DNA of 64,000 nt from Torulaspora globosa (Eukaryota > Ascomycota > Saccharomycetes > Saccharomycetales > Saccharomycetaceae), in the NCBI RefSeq assembly GCF_014133895.1, contig NC_050727.1, positions 1,550,001-1,614,000 of the forward strand, read 5' to 3'. Shown here piece by piece: positions 1-7,972 of the stretch (its first letter is position 1; the number at the start of each line of letters is the position of its first letter). The notes below the pieces were generated by a model that saw only the letters and a program-made list of their open reading frames with translations, was not told the origin of the DNA and did not search any database. A program made the translations under genes and the position numbers.

Positions 1-732
1 TTCTGGACCGCCGTGAACCAAGCCAGAATAGCCCTCCATAACAACAAAAGCACGGCAACCTTTGAAAATGGCAGTACGCACAATAGCTCTGACATTAGCG
101 TTCATACCTGGGGCATCACCACCGGAAGTCATCACGGCAATGGCCTTTTTAGGCTTGTTAGAAGAAGCCGGTAGCGAGGGATACGTGTCAGAAGTTGGAA
201 CTGCTTTCTTCAAGTCAGTATAGGATGGCACCTTGGATACAAGAGACGAAGTGACTGACTCGTCTGAAGTAGGAGGGCGCGTTGGCATAGTGCTAACAGC
301 ATTCTTGGTGGAGGTAACACCGACGACATTACCCAATGGGTCCAAGGTATAAAGTTGCATTGGAAAAAGGTCAGTTGGGTAGGCTTGACGAGGTAGGTTT
401 TCTTCCACTAGATAGTTCTTGTTTTCTTGGATATTAGCAGTGTTGAAGACAAGGGATTCGTGAACAGAAGCTCTCCAATCTTGAGTAATAGTAGTCGATT
501 TCAATTGCTCGTATTGAGCTTCAGCAACCTTTTGCTTGATCTCATCGATTTCTAGATCCAGCTTCAAAGAGACAGCGCCATTGAATAGCAAAGTCGAGTT
601 ACCAGATATCGAACGTCCCTCTAGCTGCAAAAAATCACCATAAAATTTGACAGTCTTCTCAAACGCTTCTTTGGAGTGCGCGGTTAGAGTACAGTACGAT
701 GTACCATTAACCAAAGGAATATCAACCGTCAT
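1..732 (-). CDS. PFK2: 6-phosphofructokinase beta subunit, N-terminal 244 codons (partial)
   Basis: Start ATG is at 732 on the minus strand; the gene runs off the left edge, so only the first 244 codons are present. The protein opens [14 protein letters not shown], like S. cerevisiae Pfk2, has the roughly 200-residue fungal N-terminal (glyoxalase-like) extension, and then enters the catalytic domain with the ATP-binding glycine motif [16 protein letters not shown]. Known role: Pfk1 and Pfk2 form the cytosolic hetero-octamer that phosphorylates fructose 6-phosphate, the committed step of glycolysis. The start MTVxxPxVNGTSYC favours PFK2 over PFK1. Codon use is strongly biased, as expected of a glycolytic gene. 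S. cerevisiae PFK2 (YMR205C) adjoins YMR206W, whose ortholog lies at 11.2 kb here. Confidence 0.95.
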   Translation of the reverse strand, partial: MTVDIPLVNGTSYCTLTAHSKEAFEKTVKFYGDFLQLEGRSISGNSTLLFNGAVSLKLDLEIDEIKQKVAEAQYEQLKSTTITQDWRASVHESLVFNTANIQENKNYLVEENLPRQAYPTDLFPMQLYTLDPLGNVVGVTSTKNAVSTMPTRPPTSDESVTSSLVSKVPSYTDLKKAVPTSDTYPSLPASSNKPKKAIAVMTSGGDAPGMNANVRAIVRTAIFKGCRAFVVMEGYSGLVHGGPE

Positions 733-1658
733 CTCTTGTTATTCTATGGTCTTAATCCCCTAGTATGTTCAGTTTGGCAAAACTTCGGAAAATACGCGAA
801 GTTAGTGAACTATATAACAAATCGGAAGAAAATAAGCCCACTCGGATATCGATTTGCAGAACGGTGTGGCCTGGGAACAGGAAATCAGGTATATCGAGAT
901 AATTTGTCCCTCTCAAAAAAAAAAACTGTTCGATGCGAACCAGGCAAAAACAGCAAGCTCATTAATCACATCAAGAGACCTTCCTCGCGCTCGTTCACAA
1001 TACGTGATCGGACTATAAAGCGACCTCGTTTCTTCAGAGCCCTAGTAATGGGATGGTTCTGTGCAAAATCAACCCATACGCATCACCTAACGTGCACCAA
1101 CTTAATTCTACTAGCCATTCTTCGTCGCCAGTAGCTCTTGCGCGCGATTAGTGGAAGCCCACCGTCAATCACCTCATTTTTCAAGCGTCAAAAGTGGAAG
1201 CTGGCATCCCTTTGAATCGAGCAGCCAGACTCAGTGCAATTGGACTATCACGTGACCGTGAATCACGTGATGCCCATTAGCATCTGTCCATCCAATTAAT
1301 TGCAGCGGCACTTCCCCTCAGGATAGCTTCATCACTGGTAGCCTTCAATTCGTATTCTTGGCTCGCTGTGTAGACGTCGAACGAGGCCTTTCTGAGCGGT
1401 ACACCTTCGGCGGCTAACCTACTCGGCGGCTAATCCTTTTGGCGGCTGTCCGGCTTGTCTTCAAACCAGCAGGGAGCTGACCAGGACTGTTGCCACTTGG
1501 TTCATGGTTCCTGATTGGGCCGGAATGGCCAAGAAACCTTTCTTAACGGCTGCTTTTACTTCTGTCCTTGTACCGGAAAGTGGTGAGAAAAGAGACAGAA
1601 TGTAACTTTAAGCGCGCCTTCAATTAAGGGCGGATAAATAAGCTTTATATAGCCGGAT
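733..1658. promoter_or_regulatory. PFK2 upstream region / GLO1 3' flank
   Basis: A 926-bp stretch without a convincing gene. Going away from the PFK2 ATG it holds a GGAAG Gcr1-type core (832), CTTCC (about 981), a Rap1-like site ACCCATACGC (1072-1081), GGAAG cores at about 1152 and 1196, two CACGTG E-boxes 15 bp apart (1249-1254 and 1264-1269, both ATCACGTGA-like), and two perfect URS1 (Ume6) matches TCGGCGGCTA (1407-1416 and 1423-1432), followed by a degenerate GGCGGCTG. Rap1/Gcr1/Tye7 clusters are typical of yeast glycolytic promoters, so control of PFK2 is the natural inference. Motifs were assigned by eye. Confidence 0.55.
1407..1432. promoter_or_regulatory. tandem pair of URS1 (Ume6-type) sites
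   Basis: Two copies of TCGGCGGCTA, the reverse complement of the URS1 consensus TAGCCGCCGA, start 16 bp apart at 1407 and 1423. They lie about 230 bp beyond the GLO1 stop and about 680 bp upstream of the PFK2 ATG. URS1 recruits Ume6 with Sin3-Rpd3/Isw2 to repress early meiotic and some metabolic genes. Which transcript they control is unclear. Confidence 0.55.
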
Positions 1659-2636
1659 CTACAGAACGAGGCCCGATGGGACGATCTCAATGGAGTATCC
1701 ATCTGGGTCTTTGATAAAAGCCAGATTCTTCATCTTGCCTTGGTTGAATTTAACACCCCAGCTGATCTTATCACCGTAGCGCTGCTCGATCTCGTTACAA
1801 AGAACGGCCGGATCGTTGCAGCTAACGCATATGTGACCGTAACCCTGTGGCTTCTCGTTCCCGTTGTGGTACTTGAAGCCTGGGTCGTTTTCGGTACCCC
1901 AGTTGTGGGTCAATTCCAGGACACCTTCAATCGACGAAGAATTCTGACCGGAGGGCACGCCGTATGCCAGGAAATACAGAGTGAATTTGGCATTCTCGTG
2001 CTCAGATTTTCTTACCAGCTTCATTCCGAGAACGTTCTGGTAGAATTCAAGGGACTTCTCGGCATCCTTGACACGAATCATAGTATGGTTGAACTTGTCG
2101 CCAATGTCCTTACGAGGCGCCTCTTCGGTGTCCTTGATGTATTGCACAAGTTCAATCCAATACCCGTCTGGGTCAAGAGCAAAGGCAATGTCCTTCTGTC
2201 TGCCATCTGCCATTCTCTTCTTGAAGGAGACACCCTCGGCTTCCAGTCTCTCACAGGTTTTCTTGATGTCAGCGACAGAGAAACAGATATGACCAAAGCC
2301 TCTGTGTGGCTCTTGATTCCCGTTGTTAACTCTGAACTCAGGATCGTTTTCGCTGCCCCAGTTGTGGGTCAGCTCAAGAACACCGCTGGTGCCGAAGATT
2401 TCAGGTTGGCCTTGCTCGGTCTTGCCAACTTCCTTGGGGAAGGTCAGGAAGTGCAAACTGAACTTCATATCTGGGAAGTCCTTGCTCCCAAGCAAGGTCA
2501 TACCAAAGTGCTTTTGGTAGAACTCAATGCTTCTAGCTGGGTTCTTGACTCTCACGCATGTGTGGTTGACTTTCAAAGTAGAGTCTTGGGCAGCAGCAGC
2601 TATTTTGATTGGATAGTACTTATTTTCAGTAGCCAT
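1659..2636 (-). CDS. GLO1: glyoxalase I (lactoylglutathione lyase), two-domain monomeric form
   Basis: 325 aa, close to the 326 aa of yeast Glo1; ATG at 2636. It isomerises the methylglyoxal-glutathione hemithioacetal to S-lactoylglutathione, the first step of methylglyoxal detoxification in the cytosol. Two tandem vicinal-oxygen-chelate domains are visible (about residues 20-170 and 178-325), each with a start NHTxxRVK and a repeated block VLELTHNWG...NDPxF...GNxxPxGxGHIC, and a closing FxxDPDGYxIE(L/I)V. The conserved His and Glu at the ends of each half are the expected metal ligands. The double domain is typical of fungal enzymes with two active sites. A Yap1-type site (2743-2749) lies upstream. 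S. cerevisiae GLO1 is YML004C, so this neighbourhood differs from that genome. Confidence 0.96.
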   Translation of the reverse strand: MATENKYYPIKIAAAAQDSTLKVNHTCVRVKNPARSIEFYQKHFGMTLLGSKDFPDMKFSLHFLTFPKEVGKTEQGQPEIFGTSGVLELTHNWGSENDPEFRVNNGNQEPHRGFGHICFSVADIKKTCERLEAEGVSFKKRMADGRQKDIAFALDPDGYWIELVQYIKDTEEAPRKDIGDKFNHTMIRVKDAEKSLEFYQNVLGMKLVRKSEHENAKFTLYFLAYGVPSGQNSSSIEGVLELTHNWGTENDPGFKYHNGNEKPQGYGHICVSCNDPAVLCNEIEQRYGDKISWGVKFNQGKMKNLAFIKDPDGYSIEIVPSGLVL

Positions 2637-2742
2637 TGTTCTAGTAGACTGGATCGCACTAATTGCCTGATAGCTCTCTTAAACATCTTTTAGAGGTTTG
2701 GGTCCAAGATTGCCAGCTTGAGAACCTTAAGTAGTTTATGCC

Positions 2743-2749
2743 TTACTAA
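2743..2749 (+). promoter_or_regulatory. Yap1-type response element TTACTAA in GLO1 promoter
   Basis: A perfect TTACTAA lies about 107 bp upstream of the GLO1 ATG. Yap1 binds TTA(C/G)TAA in oxidative-stress promoters, and a stress-inducible glyoxalase fits. The same bases contain TACTAAC, the intron branch-point string, but no intron-containing gene is present on that strand. Confidence 0.4.
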
Positions 2750-2869
2750 CAGCGCGATGGCTGAGTGAGCGACTTTCAAGAAGAGAGAATTGCTGTTGCG
2801 GTGACCGCTACCGTTTACTTTGCTCTCGATTAGCTTAACTGCACTGTATAAACAAGTTATTGATATGGG

Positions 2870-5530
2870 CTATCGAGCCTTTCTTTTGAAAACTTGCGGG
2901 ATCATCTCTAGTAACCATGCATCGTCATAAATCGGGATGCAATCTCTCATAAACTCTCTAGATGTTAGCATTAATGTCTGATACAGAACATATTTGCTAG
3001 GTTTCCGAGCGCTATCACGCAGTTGCTTGTTCAGAATACTTGACGGATGGACGTAAACGTTGAGGCCTGAAGTACTCTTCTTGCCAACTGTGCGATATCC
3101 TGTTGTCCCCAGCTGTGCAATATTAGTGGGGAAGCCTGCGATGAAACACTTCGTTAGCTTTATCGGCAGTTTCTCTGCGACATCTACCTCCTGCCTTTTG
3201 GCAATTTCATTCATTGCGACAAGACCCAGTTTCTCGGCACAGTTCCACAACTGGTTTCTAATATTTCGCACCCTGCATAGTGTTTTATACTGGAGCTTAT
3301 GGTCTCGACACCAGGCTCGGGAATAATTGTAGTCCCTCCATTCCTGGTAGATTTGCAAGTACAACATATGGTCACTGCTCACTTCCCCAAGAAATTCTGA
3401 GCTCTGCTCCTTCTGACCAGCAAAAAGGGACATAGCTTCATGCAGCATTGCAACGGTATCCACACATTCCTCGAGTACGCCCTTGCATTGGTCGTGCGTA
3501 GCAGACGTGTGTATGACTTTGGCAAACTGCGGTTCGCAAGGAAATTCGCACATAATCCTTCCTAGTCTAGTGATTTTTCCCTTGCTGTTTAGTGCACCTA
3601 GCAGGTAGAGATCCTCGAGAGAACTAGTTAATGAAGATATGCTGGGCTTGTCTAACATGGGAAAGTTGATCAGATCGGAAATTCCAAGCGAGAGTAGCAA
3701 CAATACAACGCTTGATAAGTTGGTCCTTAATATCTCTGGTTTAGGCATCAACTCCAGTTCGTTATAGTACGACCACTTGGTGAAAAGTCGGTAACACTTT
3801 CCCGGTCCAACACGCCCCGCCCTACCAGCTCTTTGATCCACAGAGGCCCTAGAGCAGGGAACTGTGACTAACTGAGTCATGCCCGTCGAGGGCACAAACG
3901 AATTCTCCTTCACATAACCTGGGTCAATTACAAACTTGATGCCATCGATGGTTAGGGATGTTTCGGCGATGTTGGTAGCCAAAACGATTTTCCTAGAATT
4001 TGAAGGTGTCTTGAGGAATATCAGCTCCTGCTGTTCTTGAGGCAGGTTGGCATAGATCGGGGCCAATATCATCGGCGCGATACTGGAACTTACTTTTCCG
4101 GCGATTTCTTCAATCTTTTGCCTGGCCGACTCGATCTCCTCCTGACCAGTTAGGAAAACCAGAATGTCTCCCGGTAGAGGCTGAGAGGTGTGAATCTGAA
4201 AAATGGTGCTGATAGCTGCCTGAAGGTAGTTAGCCTCCGGCTGTAATGTATAATGAATATCGACAGGATATCTTCGTCCTGGGACGTTAAAGATGGGGCA
4301 GCCATTGAAAAAGTGAGAAAACTTCGCTGCATTCATAGTTGCAGATGAAACCAACAGTTTGAGATCTTTTCGATGCAATAAAATATCTTTCAATAGCCCC
4401 AAAAGAATATCGGTTGCAAGAGTTCGCTCATGCGCTTCATCGATCATAACACATGAGTACTTTTTAAGCTCTGGATCCACCAGGACCTCTCGGAGAAGCA
4501 TCCCGTCTGTCATATACTTTAGAATTGTCTTTCCATTAGTTTTGTCTTCAAAACGAATCGAATACCCAACTTCGTTTCCCAGCACAACATTCATCTCATC
4601 CGCAACTCTAGAGGCCACCGAGGTTGCTGCAACCCTTCGAGGTTGAGTGACAGCGATTTGCAGCTTACCGGCTTCTGTATACCCGTCTTCAACCAAGTAT
4701 TGGGGTAATTGCGTAGTCTTACCAGAACCCGTTTCACCAACGATTATAAGAATCTGATTCTCGCGAATGGCTCGCAGTAAGTCGTCTCTGTATTGATACA
4801 CTGGTAGAAGCTTTCTCGTTTCTTGGAGAGACCTCACTCGATTCTCTTCAATTTCCAGCTTTTCTGCAAGCAAGTTCTCATATTCAGCGTCCTTCTCAGG
4901 TAATATGTCATCTTCTTCTTCTTGAGTGAACTCCACCGCAGCATCGTTATCGAACACAAACTCGTACTTATCTGAATCTGGCACAGCAATTTCATCTGTA
5001 CCTTCTTCTCTGATAGCCTTCTGCAGCTGCCTTTCTTCCCAAACCTGCTGTTTCGGTGTCTTGCGCTTTTGGAAGTAATCATCTCGGTTGCTGAGGGCTT
5101 GTCTCTTGCGTCCCACATCTATCTTGCCCTTTCCATCAATATAGTCATCCTGTAATTTGAATCCCACCTCCGGATCCGATTCCTTCTTCTCGAATAACTC
5201 GACCAGTTCTCTCTTTAACGCAATATCATCGCGCTCCCTCTGAGTGAGAGCTTCCCAGCCATATTTCTTGACGTCTTCCTCCAGAAGAAGTAGGTCTTTT
5301 CTCAAAGCCTCGATTTTCTGAATCTCTCTTCGGCTGAGGTAGTTCTGCCGGGCAAGTAGTCGCAGATCACCAGTGTCCTGTTCCTCCTTGGACGTCCTGT
5401 CGTCGCCAAGGTCCACGGTCTCCTCTAGCGACCCGTCTTCTACAGGACTTGCTGCATCTTCACCATCATTTAGGGACTCGAGCGATCTCTTGTATCTTCT
5501 CTTCCCTTTCCCAGTCAGGTAGCTTGACAT
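2870..5530 (-). CDS. PRP2: pre-mRNA splicing DEAH-box ATPase Prp2
   Basis: 886 aa (yeast Prp2 876). Prp2 remodels the activated spliceosome before the first transesterification, with cofactor Spp2. Seen: a charged N-terminal region (1-240), Walker A GETGSGKT at 265-272, DEAH at 364-367, SAT at 396-398, and QRAGRAGR at 566-573, followed by the winged-helix/HA2 and OB-fold regions of DEAH/RHA helicases. Length and the short N-terminus separate it from Prp16 and Prp22 (both over 1000 aa) and Prp43 (about 770). The order PRP2-URK1-PHO91 matches YNR011C-YNR012W-YNR013C. A perfect PAC box lies 63 bp upstream of the ATG. Confidence 0.95.
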   Translation of the reverse strand: MSSYLTGKGKRRYKRSLESLNDGEDAASPVEDGSLEETVDLGDDRTSKEEQDTGDLRLLARQNYLSRREIQKIEALRKDLLLLEEDVKKYGWEALTQRERDDIALKRELVELFEKKESDPEVGFKLQDDYIDGKGKIDVGRKRQALSNRDDYFQKRKTPKQQVWEERQLQKAIREEGTDEIAVPDSDKYEFVFDNDAAVEFTQEEEDDILPEKDAEYENLLAEKLEIEENRVRSLQETRKLLPVYQYRDDLLRAIRENQILIIVGETGSGKTTQLPQYLVEDGYTEAGKLQIAVTQPRRVAATSVASRVADEMNVVLGNEVGYSIRFEDKTNGKTILKYMTDGMLLREVLVDPELKKYSCVMIDEAHERTLATDILLGLLKDILLHRKDLKLLVSSATMNAAKFSHFFNGCPIFNVPGRRYPVDIHYTLQPEANYLQAAISTIFQIHTSQPLPGDILVFLTGQEEIESARQKIEEIAGKVSSSIAPMILAPIYANLPQEQQELIFLKTPSNSRKIVLATNIAETSLTIDGIKFVIDPGYVKENSFVPSTGMTQLVTVPCSRASVDQRAGRAGRVGPGKCYRLFTKWSYYNELELMPKPEILRTNLSSVVLLLLSLGISDLINFPMLDKPSISSLTSSLEDLYLLGALNSKGKITRLGRIMCEFPCEPQFAKVIHTSATHDQCKGVLEECVDTVAMLHEAMSLFAGQKEQSSEFLGEVSSDHMLYLQIYQEWRDYNYSRAWCRDHKLQYKTLCRVRNIRNQLWNCAEKLGLVAMNEIAKRQEVDVAEKLPIKLTKCFIAGFPTNIAQLGTTGYRTVGKKSTSGLNVYVHPSSILNKQLRDSARKPSKYVLYQTLMLTSREFMRDCIPIYDDAWLLEMIPQVFKRKAR

Positions 5531-6422
5531 CTGGTCCTCTTTTCTGGTTCACACACCTTTGCTATATTTGACTTGTTTAAATGCTGAATTAAGCTCATCG
5601 CGACATCGCAGTACATGCTATCATCAACAAACAAAGAGTCGATAAGGAAAACAGAACCCATTGATCTTCCAGAAAGGAATTCAGTCTTGGACCTGTACTG
5701 CCAGTAACCTCTTCTCCCCGATTCTTTCATCTGGACTGCGGTAATTTGGCACATGTATCACACATTAAAAGCAAACATCTATCTCGGCAAACAGTTTGCA
5801 TCAGTCAGTAGTCCAGATCCATCATCCAGCTTACCTTCTCTTTGAGCTTGATAGCAGACGATACTTCCCTTTATGCCGGAACGAACATCGAGCGTCTCAT
5901 GCTCTCAGTGCTGTAAACCTCCTCCTTGTGGGCTCATGCATCTTTAATGCTTCATTCCACCGGGTACTCGGCGCTGTGGACGTCTTTGCACCGTTACAGT
6001 GCTGAGAGCTTTAGCCGCCGACAGGGAATCGAGGTTCCAAGAACCGCAGGCGATTTTTCTATCGAAACATATCACTAAGTGGTCAGATACGGCGAATCTA
6101 GTTACTGGAGCAACCACCCTCAACCTCTGCTTCGGAGGAGTGGTCAGAAAGGTCTACCAGAGATGTTGATCGCTTGCTTTGAGCTGGTTATTTTGACTGT
6201 TTACTAGCGGCAAAGTGATGATGTCTCAAAATGCCTAACTTACAAGAAACCTGACCCGAACAACGACCTACTGTCCGTATGGTCAACTGTCTGGATCAGC
6301 CCTACTAAGCTCATCGCACGAGCGCTCAGTGTCGATGCCGAGAGCATGAAAACAAGGTCGTCAAGAATCTCAACTCGTTAATAACATAATCCCAAAATCA
6401 ATCCTGCAAGCATCGTATCTCA
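5531..6422. promoter_or_regulatory. divergent PRP2/URK1 intergenic region with two PAC boxes and a URS1
   Basis: 892 bp without a credible gene; the small open frames here overlap PRP2 or have no recognisable product. It holds two perfect PAC boxes GCTCATCGC, at 5593-5601 (63 bp from the PRP2 ATG) and 6309-6317 (106 bp from the URK1 ATG), and a perfect URS1 TAGCCGCCGA at 6012-6021. PAC is bound by Dot6/Tod6 and marks ribosome-biogenesis and nucleotide-metabolism genes, which fits uridine kinase. Confidence 0.5.
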
Positions 6423-7904
6423 ATGCCGCGATCCCGCCCCAATGCGATCTCAGAAGACTCAGCTATCCCAAGTCGTGGGATTTCAGGGACACCTAAAGGG
6501 CCTCGCAGGAGCAGCTCTGTCTCATCACTAAAATCTGATGGTTTGCAATACATTCCTCCCTGGACTACACCATATGTGATCGGAATTGGCGGTCCATCTG
6601 GTTCGGGAAAGACAAGTGTCGCGAATAAGATTGTGTCTTCGATAAATGTACCATGGACGGTTCTGATCTCTCTCGACAATTTCTACAAGCCTCTGACCCC
6701 GGAAGAAAGAAAGCGGGCGTTTCAAAATGATTATGACTTCGATCACCCCAATGCTATCGATCTGGACCTGGCTTATGAATGCATTTTGAATCTCAAGGAG
6801 GGAAAGAAAACATCGATTCCCGTCTACAGCTTTGTTGAGCACAACCGAGTTCCCAATAAGAATATTAACATATATGGTGCCAGTGTCATCGTACTGGAGG
6901 GGATCTACGCCCTACACGACAGAAGACTCCTCGATCTGATGGATCTGAAAATTTACGTTGATGCCGATCTAGACGTTTGTCTAGCAAGACGCTTATCGAG
7001 GGACATAGTTTACAGAGGGAGAGAATTGCAGGGCTGCATACAACAGTGGGAAAAATTCGTCAAGCCCAACGCCGACAAATATGTAAAGGCTTCGATGCAA
7101 AATGCAAACGCAATTGTTCCTTCGTTGAGCGATAGCACCGTAGCTGTTGAACTGCTGATAAATCACATAAAGTCGAAATTGCAGGCCAAATCGGAAGAAC
7201 ACCTGAAAGAGCTGATTAGATTGGGATTCTACGGATCTAAAAGCATTACTGAGTACTCGTCGGTTCATGAACTGGAGAAGACGAATCAGGTGATGTCTAT
7301 TATGACCATGCTCATGGATAAGAATCTGAAGCGCGACGACTTTGTATTCTATTTCGATAGGATAGCCACCATACTGCTGTCTAAGGTTTTGGATCATCTG
7401 CCAGTATGCCACAGGACAACAATCGAGACACCTAGCGGATCCGTGATGAAGAACATTCCACAATGCAATTTTGACCAAGTGACAGCGATAAATCTGATTC
7501 CTTCAGGTGATTGCTTCACACCATCTTTGAAAAATACTATACCCAATATTTGTCTTGGCAAGCTTCTCATTCAGTCAGATTCCCAAACCGGGGAGCCGCA
7601 GCTGCACGGTGAGTTTCTACCACCGAACGTTGAGAAATTCGAAAGAGTGCTCCTGATGGCGGGTCAAGTCATATCAGGCGCGGCGATGATAATGGCCGTT
7701 CAAGTACTTCTGGATCATGGCGTTCCTCTAGAGCGTATAAATGTCGTTGTGTACTTGGCCACCGAGCTTGGTGTCAGACGTATAGTTAATGCCTTTCATG
7801 ACAGAGTGGAATTCTTCGCTGGAACAATCGTGAGGAGAGAAGACGTTCATCGGCAAGCTTGGCCTAAATGCCGCTTCGTCGATGTCAAATACTTCGGATG
7901 CTGA
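6423..7904 (+). CDS. URK1: uridine/cytidine kinase
   Basis: 493 aa (yeast Urk1 501); ATG at 6423. It phosphorylates uridine and cytidine to UMP and CMP in the pyrimidine salvage pathway. Seen: a Ser/Pro-rich N-terminus with possible phosphosites (28-40), Walker A GPSGSGKT at 57-64, the substrate region SLDNFYKPL...YDFDHPNAID typical of the uridine-kinase family, and a C-terminal uracil-phosphoribosyltransferase-like domain (about 290-490, including AGQVISGAAM and ATELGVRRI), as in other eukaryotic uridine kinases. Convergent with PHO91, only 68 bp between the stop codons. A PAC box in the promoter suggests growth-linked expression. Confidence 0.95.
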   Translation: MPRSRPNAISEDSAIPSRGISGTPKGPRRSSSVSSLKSDGLQYIPPWTTPYVIGIGGPSGSGKTSVANKIVSSINVPWTVLISLDNFYKPLTPEERKRAFQNDYDFDHPNAIDLDLAYECILNLKEGKKTSIPVYSFVEHNRVPNKNINIYGASVIVLEGIYALHDRRLLDLMDLKIYVDADLDVCLARRLSRDIVYRGRELQGCIQQWEKFVKPNADKYVKASMQNANAIVPSLSDSTVAVELLINHIKSKLQAKSEEHLKELIRLGFYGSKSITEYSSVHELEKTNQVMSIMTMLMDKNLKRDDFVFYFDRIATILLSKVLDHLPVCHRTTIETPSGSVMKNIPQCNFDQVTAINLIPSGDCFTPSLKNTIPNICLGKLLIQSDSQTGEPQLHGEFLPPNVEKFERVLLMAGQVISGAAMIMAVQVLLDHGVPLERINVVVYLATELGVRRIVNAFHDRVEFFAGTIVRREDVHRQAWPKCRFVDVKYFGC

Positions 7905-7972
7905 TTGCTAAAGTTTAGATATTATTTCAAACTGTTTATAGACTAATGAAAATCAAATGTAAAGTATGAGGG

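Noticed and set aside
775..1010. Possible point centromere: TTCGGAAAA (reverse of a CDEIII-like TTTTCCGAA) near 787 with a CDEI-like ATCACGTA some 210 bp away
   Set aside because: The sequence between is not strongly AT-rich, the CDEI match is imperfect and the rest of CDEIII (TGTTT.TG) is absent.
736..1134. 132-codon open frame on the plus strand in the PFK2 promoter
   Set aside because: Starts without ATG, has no recognisable product, and covers the Rap1/Gcr1-type promoter sites.
1740..2693. Long plus-strand open frame (317 codons) antisense to GLO1
   Set aside because: Lies opposite the well-conserved GLO1 coding region and its product resembles nothing known; it reflects codon bias of the sense gene.
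5515..5754. 79-codon minus-strand frame overlapping the PRP2 start
   Set aside because: Out of frame with PRP2, no splice signals to join them, no recognised product, and it covers the PAC box.
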